Notes: generated by a model from the letters alone, not told the origin. Numbered from the stretch's first letter, positions 16,449-25,760 are shown. The stretch: DNA of 34,904 bases from Candidatus Syntrophosphaera thermopropionivorans (GCF_004353895.1 NZ_SMOG01000016.1:1-34904); one strand, 5' to 3'. Numbers and translations are program-made.

Positions 16449-16796
16449 ATGGAATTTCAAGGACAAAATCAAGTGCCACCAGGACAACAATACCAATATT
16501 GGCGATATTCTTCTATGCAACCACATAGAGGAGTGTTAATATTGATCTTTGGATTATTAGGACTTTTCACCTGTGCTATTTTTGGATTACTAGCCTGGAT
16601 ATTTGGAAATGAAGACCTCAAAAAAATGGACCTCGGTATTATGGACCCATCAGGTAGAGACCTCACCAATGCAGGAAGAATTCTGGGAATAATCTCCGTA
16701 TCTCTAACCGTTTTAGGCTTGGTTATGATTTTAGCCTATATGTTTTTCGTTATGGGAGTTGCTGCATCTGCTTCTAATGGAATATTCCATATTTAG
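16449..16796 (+). CDS. Small membrane protein, DUF4190 / CCC-motif type
   Basis: 115 residues with a Gln/Pro/Tyr-rich N-terminal tail (residues about 1-28) and two membrane helices: RGVLILIFGLLGLFTCAIFGLLAWIFG, and GRILGIISVSLTVLGLVMILAYMFFVMG after a short polar loop (NEDLKKMDLGIMDPSGRDL). The spacing of helix, loop with Gly/Asp, then G-R-x-LGII is the DUF4190-like pattern. Function is not known for this family. AAGAGGA at 16437-16443 supplies the ribosome site. It is 28 bases from the DUF2752 gene; pairing of such proteins with DUF2752 proteins is known in Bacteroidetes, where the pair is also uncharacterised. Confidence 0.72.
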   Translation: MEFQGQNQVPPGQQYQYWRYSSMQPHRGVLILIFGLLGLFTCAIFGLLAWIFGNEDLKKMDLGIMDPSGRDLTNAGRILGIISVSLTVLGLVMILAYMFFVMGVAASASNGIFHI

Positions 16797-16824
16797 CGTT
16801 TAGATTTTAGCTCTGACCAAAACA

Positions 16825-17214
16825 ATGCGCTTGCGTGTTGAAAAACTTGATACTCGTTTCCCCTACGGAATAATACCTATTGTACTCTTCTTTTTCCTTC
16901 TGGTAGTCTATTTTTCAATATATCTTTTTCTTCCTTATAAGATACCTTTATGCTGGTTTAAAAGTATTACCCATATAAATTGTCCTACCTGTGGTTTATA
17001 TCGTGCCTTTACTGCACTCCTACAGGGTCATATTATTACTGCTATATCCTACAATCCTTTGATGTTATTCTTGACTATTTTCCTCATAATACAATTAATT
17101 TGTACAACTTTTTTCAAGATTAAAATAATCTTAATAACTACTAAAAAACAACAACAAAGAATTCTACTATTATTTATAATTGCCTTTATTGCCAATTGGT
17201 TATATATTATTTAG
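16825..17214 (+). CDS. DUF2752 membrane protein
   Basis: 129 residues with three predicted membrane helices. The hallmark is CPTCGLYRAF near residue 53 (family pattern C-P-x-C-G-x-T/Y-R-A), followed by GHIITAISYNPL, the usual G-x3-A-x3-N-P element. No reaction is established for DUF2752; the CxxC could bind a metal or be redox active. No clear ribosome site precedes the ATG at 16825, so translation may depend on the upstream DUF4190-like gene ending at 16796. The gene converges on the patatin gene; the 247-base gap holds a palindromic repeat. Confidence 0.72.
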   Translation: MRLRVEKLDTRFPYGIIPIVLFFFLLVVYFSIYLFLPYKIPLCWFKSITHINCPTCGLYRAFTALLQGHIITAISYNPLMLFLTIFLIIQLICTTFFKIKIILITTKKQQQRILLLFIIAFIANWLYII

Positions 17215-17286
17215 CTCTATCTTCCAGCTTATTTATTCATAACTTATAGCTAATTATTGTAACTATTTCAAATTGTTTTCATCTTG

Positions 17287-17352
17287 ACTCCTACTTACTT
17301 CTCTCTTAGCTCTTTAGCTAAGAAAGGAACAGGAAGGAGTTAAGGAAGAAAC
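17287..17352. repeat. Dispersed palindromic intergenic repeat, copy B
   Basis: Core hairpin: TCTTAGCT (17304-17311), CTTT loop, AGCTAAGA (17316-17323), perfect over 8 bp. The 15-mer TCTCTCTTAGCTCTT at 17300-17314 is identical to 1013-1027 in copy A, and ACTCC upstream plus ACAGGA and AAGAAA downstream are also shared. Like copy A it lies between convergent genes (DUF2752 gene and patatin gene). The remainder of 17215-17461 shows no ORF or promoter I can support. Confidence 0.55.
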
Positions 17353-17461
17353 TATAAAGGGCGGAGAATGTAATAAATTAGATAGATAAATGTAAAAATA
17401 ATCTTGTAAGTTATGTTATAGGAAGGAGATACAGAAAGTAATAGATATTTTCGTAAAGCTT

Positions 17462-19633
17462 TTATTTTCTGGAGAACCAGAATAAATCATTATTGTATCC
17501 AACATTTAGATAAAAGCTGGGCGAATGTTCTCTGCTTAAAGCGGCACTAATATGAATAGGTCCTAGATAAGTTCTGTATCCAATATCGGCATAAAAGCTC
17601 CATTCAAGTTTCTGGTTTACATCCCAGAGGTTTTCATTAGTATAGTTTAGAGCTTGCACTCCAGTTTCCAGAAATACATTATTTTTCGGATTGATGATAG
17701 ATGCAATTGTGTAATAACAATATTGCGGTGAACTGATAGCATATCGTGGATAAGCTCTATAACCTTGAGAGCCTGTAAAATAGAATGGATCAAGAGAGCT
17801 TTCCTCGTGCGCACCAAAATAGGTTCCAAAATTATAGCTCCCGTACAAAGAAATCTTTCTGGCGATTGGTGCATATGCTTCTATTTCCAATACTGCTTTA
17901 TTATACAATCTATCACTAATCTGATTCCAGGGTGCGAAATTAAATTTGGAAAAAACTCGTACACCTGATAGTGGGAAAATGTCATCATCCAGACTTTCAT
18001 GATAAACTTTAATACCCAGACCAGAGATTAAATAGAGAGAATCTACGGGGGCGACAGCCGAAACATCACGATAGAGTCGTGTCCTATAACTGTAGAAGAA
18101 TCCCTCAGCAATAGCGACATTATTAGCAAAGAATCCCACTCCTGGAGTAATGCCATACTCCAGAGATTTAACGCTTGATATTTTATAAAAATCTTCATCA
18201 TATAGATACAATCTTTTTTCACTGATATAGGGGAAAATACGAAAATAAGAACCCCAGAACTCACCGAAGTTTTTAACATAATCCAAACTAAGTTCTGACC
18301 TTCCGCCAAGAGTAAAACCTGCTAGTAACTTAGAATTTTTTAATAACAGGTTATTAAGTTCCATAGCCCCGCTTATGTTAAGATCTTCCTCACTGGTATA
18401 ACTCATATTAAATATAACATTTCTTCTTTCATATTCCTGAACATAAAAGATGAGTTTGTAACCATGTTCTATTGGTTCCAGAATAGGATAAACCATTTTA
18501 AAATATTGCGAGTTCCATATTCTTTTAGAAGCAGCTACAATTTCTTCAGCAGAGTATTTTTTGGGTGTTTCCAGTCTTGAATATTCCTTAATTTTAGCCT
18601 TACTAACATACACATTACCCCGACAATCTTGAGTCAGGATAGGATATTTTTCCGGGATAGGAATTTTTTTGGGTTTTTTAAATTCATAACCTTCGGCTAA
18701 AAGTGAATCACGAAAAGCTCTTATCTCGTCAATATGATTTCGGGCATAACGCTCTCCCGCATCAATTATCTCTTTAGCTTTTTCATAGGACATATTGGCA
18801 AATTCACTTAAATCTGGCTCTAACACTAAATCACTTAAAGCCAAAGAGCTTTCATAACTCTGATGCATTGCAATGTCAATGGTATGACTTAGAATATCAA
18901 TTAAATTATCTGGATTTTTTTCAGCAAGGTCGGCATTAACTTTTAAAGTTATAACTTTATCAGCACCTAGTCGCCTAACTTGAGGGACTGGTATATTTTG
19001 CAGTAAACCTGCATCCACATAACGATGTCCATTCAGCTCAAAAGGAGTAAACAAACTTGGCATAGAAATTGCTGCTCTAATAGTATGCATCAGAGAACCG
19101 CTGGTTGAAACAATTAATTCACCAGTATCTAAATCTATATAAAGTCCGGCAAAACTTATTGGTAGTTTAGAAAAATCCTGGAAATTGGAAGCAGGCATAT
19201 AAACCTGTGCCAGTGCTTGATTTAGTTTTACACCAGTAATTAAACCAGTTGGAAAATCAGGTTGACCATTTTCCTTTATTCTAAGCCGAAAATTGCCATA
19301 ACTGGGCCAACGCTTTTGTCCAATATAAAGGTCTTCTCGTCTATAATGCTCATCAAATAATTCCAGAACATCCCAGCTTGTGGTTAAGGATTCTATTTCT
19401 GTTGGCTCATAACCCATTGCATACAAACTTCCCACTAAAGCTCCAAAACTTGTGCCAGTAATATATTCAGGATAAATTCCTTCTTCAGCGAGCACTTTGA
19501 GCATTCCTATATGAGCATAACCTCTTGCACCACCACCACTCAAGGCATAACCGAGACTTTTTGCCTCAAGCGATTTAGCAGCAAAGCTTACAAGTAAGAT
19601 AAGTAGTATGTAGCTAACCTTGTTTTTAAACAT
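17462..19633 (-). CDS. Patatin-like phospholipase fused to a POTRA/BamA-type outer-membrane barrel
   Basis: 723 residues from ATG 19633; an upstream in-frame TTG at 19645 is less likely. A signal peptide (residues 1-24, ending SLEA) is followed directly by the patatin domain: oxyanion loop SGGGARG at 32-38, nucleophile Ser62 in G-T-S-F-G, and the dyad aspartate Asp207 in VDAGLLQNIP. These define a Ser/Asp lipid acyl hydrolase. About residues 325-400 look like one POTRA domain. The rest is aromatic and strand-rich, with repeated barrel-like segments to a terminal aromatic stretch. This is the architecture of PlpD-type (type Vd) proteins and FCB homologues, in which the patatin domain is exposed by or sits under the barrel. 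Last gene of the five-gene minus-strand cluster. Confidence 0.9.
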   Translation of the reverse strand: MFKNKVSYILLILLVSFAAKSLEAKSLGYALSGGGARGYAHIGMLKVLAEEGIYPEYITGTSFGALVGSLYAMGYEPTEIESLTTSWDVLELFDEHYRREDLYIGQKRWPSYGNFRLRIKENGQPDFPTGLITGVKLNQALAQVYMPASNFQDFSKLPISFAGLYIDLDTGELIVSTSGSLMHTIRAAISMPSLFTPFELNGHRYVDAGLLQNIPVPQVRRLGADKVITLKVNADLAEKNPDNLIDILSHTIDIAMHQSYESSLALSDLVLEPDLSEFANMSYEKAKEIIDAGERYARNHIDEIRAFRDSLLAEGYEFKKPKKIPIPEKYPILTQDCRGNVYVSKAKIKEYSRLETPKKYSAEEIVAASKRIWNSQYFKMVYPILEPIEHGYKLIFYVQEYERRNVIFNMSYTSEEDLNISGAMELNNLLLKNSKLLAGFTLGGRSELSLDYVKNFGEFWGSYFRIFPYISEKRLYLYDEDFYKISSVKSLEYGITPGVGFFANNVAIAEGFFYSYRTRLYRDVSAVAPVDSLYLISGLGIKVYHESLDDDIFPLSGVRVFSKFNFAPWNQISDRLYNKAVLEIEAYAPIARKISLYGSYNFGTYFGAHEESSLDPFYFTGSQGYRAYPRYAISSPQYCYYTIASIINPKNNVFLETGVQALNYTNENLWDVNQKLEWSFYADIGYRTYLGPIHISAALSREHSPSFYLNVGYNNDLFWFSRK

Positions 19634-19649
19634 AAACACTATCAATAAG

Positions 19650-20153
19650 TTATATTTCTTGTTCTGATGAAGACTGATGGGGTTTGATAATAAAGGTTAT
19701 TTTACCAAAAACAGCATTTGCTTCAATTTTGACTGTGCCTCTTACTTTAGTTTTATCTTTCGGTTCATCTTCCGGAAGGTCTATAGACCCACAAAAGGCA
19801 GTAGTAGAAAAATCAAAATTAATATCATCTGGTATTTCCACAACAAAAGAAGCGAAAACTGCATTGATTTCAATAGGAGATGCATCTGGTTCTATGCTGG
19901 TTAAATCCAATTTTTGAGATGCAAATATGGCATTATATTCATTTTCAGTAGTGCTATAAAAACGAGTTTGTGCCTCTTTCTTTTTAGTGTTTCCCCAACC
20001 ACCAATAAGCAATTTTACACCCAGAAGGATAATTATTATAGCAATAAAAATCTTGAATAGAGGGAAACTGATATTAAAACCTTTGAGTATTAAAGAGATA
20101 CCAATTAAAATCACCAGAATTCCCCAGAACAAATGTCCAAAAAGGATGTTCAT
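19650..20153 (-). CDS. LiaF-like membrane protein
   Basis: 167 residues from ATG 20153. Two ATGs lie six bases apart; GGAG directly abuts the first (20159) and is six bases from the second, so the second is preferred. There are two N-terminal membrane helices (LFWGILVILIGISLILKGF and KIFIAIIIILLGVKLLIGG), a short polar linker, then a beta-rich C-terminal domain with repeated NAIFAS, NAVFASFVVEIP and NAVFGKITFII units. That is the LiaF / cell-wall-active-antibiotic-response C-terminal pattern. In Firmicutes LiaF restrains the LiaSR envelope-stress system; no two-component genes are present here, so only an envelope role is suggested. Gaps to purL and to the patatin gene are 16 bases each. Confidence 0.75.
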   Translation of the reverse strand: MNILFGHLFWGILVILIGISLILKGFNISFPLFKIFIAIIIILLGVKLLIGGWGNTKKKEAQTRFYSTTENEYNAIFASQKLDLTSIEPDASPIEINAVFASFVVEIPDDINFDFSTTAFCGSIDLPEDEPKDKTKVRGTVKIEANAVFGKITFIIKPHQSSSEQEI

Positions 20154-20169
20154 CTTCATCTCCTTCTCC

Positions 20170-22380
20170 CTAATTTATTTTTATTCCTGATTGGTAGGCT
20201 TTATATAATGCTTCGGTAGAAACATTTATATCCTGATTTACCCTGAACATTGGCTTATCAGAAACTGTTCCAATCAATTTCAGAGGAATAGCATATTTAT
20301 CACATAAGCTTTTTATTTGATGTAAATTTTCAGAATTAAAGCTTATAATTACTCTATCTAAAGATTCACCAAAATATTCTACACTTTTGTTAAATGTCAA
20401 AGGAAAATTTAAATCTGCTCCTATTAAATCTTCTGGCTGAAAACAACATTCAGCTACACAGACCAAAAGACCTCCTTCGGAAATATTATGAGCTGAAGAA
20501 ATAACATCTTCTTCAATCAGATTTAGTAATAAATCTATAATTTTTTTAACAAATTTTAGGTCAAGTGGAGGAACTTTCCCTGCAACAGTTCCAAAGATAG
20601 TTTTGAGATATTGCGAAGCTCCTAACTCATTACCTGGATTCCCTAAAAGAGCAATGATATCTCCAGAATGTTTGAACCACTGGGTAGTAGCTTTTTTATA
20701 ATCTTCCAGTAAGCCCAGCATACCAATTACAGGAGTTGGATAAATTGCTCCATCTGGATTTTCATTATAGAAAGATACATTTCCTCCGGTAACTGGAGTT
20801 TCTAATGCTATACAAGCATCTTTCATACCCCGAATAGATTCGGAAAAAGTCCAGAAGACCTGAGGTTTATATGGATTACCAAAATTTAGACAATTAGTAA
20901 TAGCAATCGGTTTTCCACCGCTACAGGCAACATTTAAAGCAGCCTCAACTACTGCAGCTTTAGCTCCTTCATAGGGATCTAAATAACAAAACCGTGCATT
21001 ACAATCCGTACTTAAAGCTATAGCCTTATCTGTCCCTTTAATAACTACCACCGCTGCATCACTACCAGGTTCAACCTTTGTAGCAATCTGCACCATATAA
21101 TCATATTGAGAAAAGATAGGCTTTTTGGAAGCTATACTCGGCTCACTTAGAATACGATACAAAGCAGAAATATAGTTTTCTGGTTCGGGTAAAGAATCTA
21201 TATTAAAACTTTGTTTTTCCTTAATATAGGATGGCTTTTTAGCTTCACGAGTATAAACCGGAGCTTTGCCACCCAGAATCAAATATTCAGCGGGAATTTC
21301 AGCCAGGATTTTCCCGTTAAACTTCACTCTAAGCATTTTATCACTTGTAACCATTCCAATAACCACAGCATCAAGGTCCCATTTTTGAAAGACCTTTTGC
21401 ACCTCTTCCAGGTTCTTCGGTTCCACAATCATCAGCATTCGTTCCTGAGATTCAGAAAGCATAATCTCATAAGGAGTCATACCTTTCTCCCGGACAGGCA
21501 CTTTCTCCAGATCAAGTTCTATACCCACTCCACCCTTTCCTGCCATTTCGGAACTGGAACAGGTTAAACCGGCAGCACCCATATCCTGAATAGCGACCAC
21601 TAAACCTGCTTGAATAACCTCCAGAGTTGCTTCTAAAAGTAGTTTTTCATAAAAAGGGTCTCCAACCTGGACAGCAGTTCTCTGGGTTGCAGATTGGTCA
21701 CTCAATTCAACAGAGGCAAAAGTTGCACCATGTATTCCATCTCTGCCGGTTTTAGCACCTACATAGACTACAAAATTACCTATACCCTGGGCAGAAGATT
21801 TAGCAAGATGTTCCTGTTTTGCCACTCCTACAGCCATAACATTAACCAGTGGATTTCCTTCATAAGCTTCATCAAAGAAGACCTCACCCCCTACCGTTGG
21901 AACTCCAAAACAATTTCCATAGTCGGAAATACCATGCACTACTTCTTTTAAAAGATGTATCACCTTAGGATTTTCTGGATTTCCAAATCTTAAAGAATCC
22001 AGAACAGCTACAGGTCTTGCACCCATCGTAAATATATCTCTTAGAATACCACCTACACCTGTAGCAGCTCCATGATAGGGTTCCAGAGCAGAAGGATGAT
22101 TATGACTTTCAATCTTAAAACAAATAGCCAGACCATCACCGATGTCTACAACACCGGCATTTTCTTCTCCTGCTTTAGCCAGAAGATATTTTCCTTCGCG
22201 AGGAAGGGTCTTAATTAAATTTATAGAATTCTTATAACTGGCATGCTCACTCCACATTACGCTGAATATTCCTAATTCTAGATAAGTTGGAGGTCGTTTC
22301 AATATATCCAGAATGTATTGATATTCCGAATCCAGAATACCGTGAGAAGCAATTAACTCTTTAGTAATCTCAGGTTCCAT
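20170..22380 (-). CDS. purL: Phosphoribosylformylglycinamidine synthase subunit PurL (small type)
   Basis: 736 residues, matching the short PurL that works with separate PurQ and PurS. It converts FGAR to FGAM with ATP and ammonia from PurQ in purine synthesis. Landmarks: [35 protein letters not shown] near the N-terminus (active-site His and ATP contacts), [28 protein letters not shown] at the start of the second half, NCLNFGNP and [11 protein letters not shown], and the [11 protein letters not shown] region. No other pur gene is in the window; purL sits inside an envelope-flavoured cluster, three bases after the YrdC-phosphatase gene. Nothing suggests decay. Confidence 0.96.
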   Translation of the reverse strand: MEPEITKELIASHGILDSEYQYILDILKRPPTYLELGIFSVMWSEHASYKNSINLIKTLPREGKYLLAKAGEENAGVVDIGDGLAICFKIESHNHPSALEPYHGAATGVGGILRDIFTMGARPVAVLDSLRFGNPENPKVIHLLKEVVHGISDYGNCFGVPTVGGEVFFDEAYEGNPLVNVMAVGVAKQEHLAKSSAQGIGNFVVYVGAKTGRDGIHGATFASVELSDQSATQRTAVQVGDPFYEKLLLEATLEVIQAGLVVAIQDMGAAGLTCSSSEMAGKGGVGIELDLEKVPVREKGMTPYEIMLSESQERMLMIVEPKNLEEVQKVFQKWDLDAVVIGMVTSDKMLRVKFNGKILAEIPAEYLILGGKAPVYTREAKKPSYIKEKQSFNIDSLPEPENYISALYRILSEPSIASKKPIFSQYDYMVQIATKVEPGSDAAVVVIKGTDKAIALSTDCNARFCYLDPYEGAKAAVVEAALNVACSGGKPIAITNCLNFGNPYKPQVFWTFSESIRGMKDACIALETPVTGGNVSFYNENPDGAIYPTPVIGMLGLLEDYKKATTQWFKHSGDIIALLGNPGNELGASQYLKTIFGTVAGKVPPLDLKFVKKIIDLLLNLIEEDVISSAHNISEGGLLVCVAECCFQPEDLIGADLNFPLTFNKSVEYFGESLDRVIISFNSENLHQIKSLCDKYAIPLKLIGTVSDKPMFRVNQDINVSTEALYKAYQSGIKIN

Positions 22381-22383
22381 AAT

Positions 22384-23511
22384 TTAACTTTCGTCCTTTA
22401 ATGTAGGATTAGAATCCTTTAACTTTTCAATTAACCTTAGAATGCGGTCGTCAATAATTTTATAAGTTTCCCGATATGTATCCAGATCTGCACCATAAGG
22501 GTCTGCAATATCGCCTGCTTCGCCTACATATTCATTTAGAGTAAATATTTTACGAGCCAGTTTAGGTTCTTGCATTCGGAGAAAATCTCTTTGCCGTTCT
22601 TCCATAGTCAACACCAGGTAACTACCCTGTATCATTTCAGGAGTTATCTGTTTTGCAATATAGTCTTTTGCCTCCATAATACCATTTTCTAAAAGTAATT
22701 GCATAGAAGCCGTTGATATAGGTTGTCCTCCAGGTAAAAGACCAGCGGAATCAGCTGAATAAGGTAAATTTATTTTCAAGGCGTAATGATTAAAAAGTTT
22801 CTCTGCTATAGGACTGCGACAGATATTTGCAGTACAGACAAAGAGAATAGTGGGTTTTTCAAAGGAATTTTTTACCACATAGAAAGGAATAGAACCTTCT
22901 CTAATGCATTTCAATTCATCAAAACCGGATTGATTTTTCTCTTCTCTACTGCTGATATATTCCACTATAGTTGAAGGTTGAGAATTATAAGGATAGTTTT
23001 TATTTTGAGGAAGGATAGCATAATCAAACCATTCAGAATAAAAAGTGGTTAAGCGTTTTAAGTCAGATTCTGGTGGTAAAGAAGAAATGTTTACACTGGT
23101 ACTTGTGATAGGTTCTTTCAAAATATCTATAAATTCCCTGAGTAATTCATCATCAGGCACCCTAAAGGCTACTTTACCATCTACAGCAATATGAGCAAAT
23201 CTTTTATCCTCACATTTAAAAATTACTGTTAAATTTCCAGGCCAATATTGTTCTAAAAGTGAAATAAGCCTATCAGGAATAAAGATTCCTTCTTTTTCAA
23301 ACCATTGAAGCGAAGAAACTAATAGGATAAAGCTATGTTTATTTGATCTTCCTTTTAGTTTCTGGATTCTTTCAATAGCTTCATAAGAAGAGACCTTACA
23401 CCCAATGCCAAACATATCTCCAGTATAATGAAGAATGGTTTTGTTATCAAAAGCACCTGTAGAAGCAAGTTTTTCCAGCTTACGGAGGGATGGTCTAATT
23501 AAAATAACCAA
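22384..23511 (-). CDS. YrdC/Sua5-like domain fused to low-molecular-weight protein tyrosine phosphatase
   Basis: 375 residues with a TTG start at 23511; no ATG exists before Met33, and AAGG lies eight bases upstream. Residues about 1-205 are YrdC/Sua5-like: KGRSNKHSF, PGNLTVIF, VAFRVPDDEL, STSVNISSLPP, STIVEY, IREGSIP. The normally strict PTDT-x-YGLG motif reads YTGDMFGIG, so threonylcarbamoyl-AMP synthesis for tRNA t6A is not assured. Residues about 219-368 are LMW-PTP: P-loop CTANICRSP (Cys226, Arg232) and the general acid Asp337 in DPYG. Ile230 sits where the arginine phosphatase YwlE has its selective Thr, favouring phosphotyrosine. It follows envC by 16 bases and precedes purL by three. 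Confidence 0.88.
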   Translation of the reverse strand: MVILIRPSLRKLEKLASTGAFDNKTILHYTGDMFGIGCKVSSYEAIERIQKLKGRSNKHSFILLVSSLQWFEKEGIFIPDRLISLLEQYWPGNLTVIFKCEDKRFAHIAVDGKVAFRVPDDELLREFIDILKEPITSTSVNISSLPPESDLKRLTTFYSEWFDYAILPQNKNYPYNSQPSTIVEYISSREEKNQSGFDELKCIREGSIPFYVVKNSFEKPTILFVCTANICRSPIAEKLFNHYALKINLPYSADSAGLLPGGQPISTASMQLLLENGIMEAKDYIAKQITPEMIQGSYLVLTMEERQRDFLRMQEPKLARKIFTLNEYVGEAGDIADPYGADLDTYRETYKIIDDRILRLIEKLKDSNPTLKDES

Positions 23512-23527
23512 ACTTCGTACCTTGTAT

Positions 23528-24637
23528 TTATTCCAGATAAGCTAAAGGATTTACTGCCTTGCCATCTTTGCGAACTTCAAAATGTAAACAGGGTTCAGAA
23601 GCAGAACCAGTCATTCCTGATTTAGCTATAGGTTGACCTTTTTTTACCTGAGCTCCCCTGGAAACCAGAAGTTCATTATTATAAGAATAAACTGTAAAGA
23701 ATCCATTTTTATGGTCAATAATTATAAGTTTTCCCTGTCCCCCATAAGGACCTGAAAACACCACTTCCCCATCATCTGAAGCTACTACCGTAGTCCATTC
23801 TGGAACAGCTATATCAATTCCATTGCTGATAACTGAGGTTCCATAGGACCTGGTTTCTTGACCAAAATTACGGATAATCTTGCCTCTAAGAGGCCAGGCA
23901 ATAGATTTAAAGCTATTTTTATACGCTTCTGATATTTCTCCAGAAGCTTTAGATTTAGCAGTTAATGAAGCTATCAAAGCTTCTAATTGGGCAGCATCTT
24001 TCCTCAACTGCGTAATCTGATTCTGTAGTTTTTGCTCTTCTTTAGTTAATTGTTTTTTCTGCGTTTCTAGAGTTTTTACTGTGGTATTCAGTTTTTTACT
24101 TAAATTGGTCTTAGCATACAGGTCACTTTTAACGACGGTAACTTCCTTTCCTACTTCCTTCTTTTCCTCGGAAAGAACAACTTGAACATCACCCAATTGG
24201 TTAAGTTTTTCTCTGGTCTGGGCAGTCATAGCAGTTAAACAATGTTCTTCTTTGGGTTTAATCTTAGTTGTTGAGCTATTAATTCGGAGTCGCAAGAGTA
24301 AATTTAACTGATTGTTTTGTAAAGTTTTTAGTTCACGCACTTGCTCATCAACCGATTTTAATTCCGTGCTTACCTTAGTCAGTTCTTGTTGTTTTTGTTT
24401 AAATATTTCTTCTGTTTTCTTTTTTTCTAATTCAACTTTTTGCTTTTCTTTTAAGGTAGTTTGAAGCTGAACATCCGTAGTTTTTTTCTTCTGAGAAGTT
24501 TGAGTTGCTTTCTTCTCCATTTCTTGAAGGTCTTTTTGAATCTTTTCCAGTCTTTTCTGAGTGTCGCTTATTTCATCTCCCATTAACAAAGAAAAGATAA
24601 AGAATAGGCTAAGCAAGCATAATATCTTTTTTCTCAT
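23528..24637 (-). CDS. EnvC-like murein hydrolase activator (degenerate M23/LytM domain)
   Basis: 369 residues: an N-terminal signal peptide (MRKKILCLLSLFFIFSLLMG), a long Lys/Glu/Gln-rich coiled coil (about 25-235), and a LytM domain from about Trp248. The M23 zinc ligands are mostly lost: the first His is Asn272 (NGIDIAVP, Asp275 kept), the usual Y-x-H reads YSYN (317-320), and HLHFE reads CLHFE (only His352 kept). E. coli EnvC is degenerate in the same way (YGYN) and activates amidases instead of cutting wall itself, working with FtsEX. An activator role in septum splitting is therefore the best inference. FtsEX and amidase genes are not in the window. First gene of the minus-strand cluster. 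Confidence 0.85.
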   Translation of the reverse strand: MRKKILCLLSLFFIFSLLMGDEISDTQKRLEKIQKDLQEMEKKATQTSQKKKTTDVQLQTTLKEKQKVELEKKKTEEIFKQKQQELTKVSTELKSVDEQVRELKTLQNNQLNLLLRLRINSSTTKIKPKEEHCLTAMTAQTREKLNQLGDVQVVLSEEKKEVGKEVTVVKSDLYAKTNLSKKLNTTVKTLETQKKQLTKEEQKLQNQITQLRKDAAQLEALIASLTAKSKASGEISEAYKNSFKSIAWPLRGKIIRNFGQETRSYGTSVISNGIDIAVPEWTTVVASDDGEVVFSGPYGGQGKLIIIDHKNGFFTVYSYNNELLVSRGAQVKKGQPIAKSGMTGSASEPCLHFEVRKDGKAVNPLAYLE

Positions 24638-24667
24638 AACTCTTTAACCATAATATTTTGTATAAAC

Positions 24668-24697
24668 CTTATTCCAGAAATCAGCTATTGATGTCAA
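24668..24697 (-). promoter_or_regulatory. Possible promoter of the envC-to-patatin cluster
   Basis: On the minus strand, TTGACA (24692-24697), 18-base spacer, AATAAG (24668-24673; four of six to TATAAT), about 30 bases before the envC ATG. It is located just downstream of the secF terminator, which is where a new promoter is needed. The -35 is perfect; the -10 is poor. Confidence 0.38.
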
Positions 24698-24734
24698 TGC
24701 AAAAGTTCCTTTGCTACTCTTCTTATCCCTCTAT

Positions 24735-24764
24735 AAAAAAGCCGCCTAAAAAAGCGGCTTTTTT
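24735..24764 (-). terminator. Intrinsic terminator of secDF
   Basis: A perfect 11-bp stem, AAAAAAGCCGC (24735-24745) with GCGGCTTTTTT (24754-24764) and an 8-base loop. Read on the minus strand it ends in six U residues, 20 bases after the secF stop. The arms are symmetric, so it could also stop plus-strand transcription. Confidence 0.88.
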
Positions 24765-24784
24765 ATCTGTCCTAAGATTTATCT

Positions 24785-25750
24785 CTATTTCTTTTTAGTT
24801 AGATGTTTAATAGCTTGTTTCTCTGTGCGAGTATGGACAAAAGTCTCTAAAACAAGGTTACTGGCTATAAAGATAGAAGAATAAGTTCCGATAATAATAC
24901 CTAGACTCATCGCTAGAGCAAAATCATGTATCACGGGACCGCCAAAAAAATACAAAGCAATAGCGGTAGCAAAAGTAGTGCTTCCGGTAATAACTGTTCT
25001 GCCAAGAGTCTTATTAATTGCACGATTAAAGATGATTGGAACCGAATCTTTTCTATAAATCTTAAGGTCTTCACGGATACGGTCATAAATAACTATGGTA
25101 TCATTAATAGAATAACCAACCAGGGTCAATATGGCTGCTAGAATGGTCATAGTAAATTCTTTTTGAGTAAAAGCAAATACTCCTACCAGGATTATAACAT
25201 CATGGAATAAGGCAACAATACCCATTAAACCAAAGGTAAACTCATAACGAACCCAGATATAGATAATCATAAATACCATAGAAATTAAAACTGCCATTAT
25301 GGCATTATTCCGCATTTCCATACCAGCTTTAGCACCTACAACATCAACTTGACGAATCACATCAGTTTGCAGGTCTCTACCCTGGACATATTCTGGTAGT
25401 TTAGTAGTTAAAACTTCTGTAATCTGGTCCCTAATCTTATTAACATCCTCACCACCAACTTTTATCTGAAAAGTGGCATTAGATGGATCTCCTATGAACT
25501 GAATTTCTGCTTCTTTAAATCCTGCATCATTAATGACTTCACGAAGATGCTCTATTTCTAAGGGAGGTACTTGCTTATCTTTAGGTTGCATATTAATAAC
25601 AATGGAAACGCCACCTGTAAAATCAGTACTCCAATTTATACCTTTGATAATTATGCCTAAAATTGAGGCTACAATCAGAACTGCAGATATAACGAAGAAT
25701 ATATAGCGCTTTTCAACGAATGGATAATTGGCATTTTGAAATAGTCTCAT
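24785..25750 (-). CDS. secF: Protein translocase subunit SecF
   Basis: 321 residues. With SecD it uses the ion gradient to finish protein export through SecYEG. Seen: one N-terminal membrane helix, the periplasmic STDFTGGVSIVINM motif, a periplasmic domain (about 40-135), then five membrane helices. The RND-type signatures are LTLVGYSINDTIVIYDRIRED and the NKTLGRTVITGSTTFATA segment. GAGGAG lies about seven bases before the ATG. The gap from secD is ten bases. The C-terminal tail ends in a basic cluster, as is common. Full length. Confidence 0.96.
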   Translation of the reverse strand: MRLFQNANYPFVEKRYIFFVISAVLIVASILGIIIKGINWSTDFTGGVSIVINMQPKDKQVPPLEIEHLREVINDAGFKEAEIQFIGDPSNATFQIKVGGEDVNKIRDQITEVLTTKLPEYVQGRDLQTDVIRQVDVVGAKAGMEMRNNAIMAVLISMVFMIIYIWVRYEFTFGLMGIVALFHDVIILVGVFAFTQKEFTMTILAAILTLVGYSINDTIVIYDRIREDLKIYRKDSVPIIFNRAINKTLGRTVITGSTTFATAIALYFFGGPVIHDFALAMSLGIIIGTYSSIFIASNLVLETFVHTRTEKQAIKHLTKKK

Positions 25751-25760
25751 TTTACACTCC

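Noticed and set aside
21211-21567. 118-codon plus-strand ORF inside purL
   Set aside because: Antisense shadow of purL; His/Phe-rich composition typical of reverse-frame translation.
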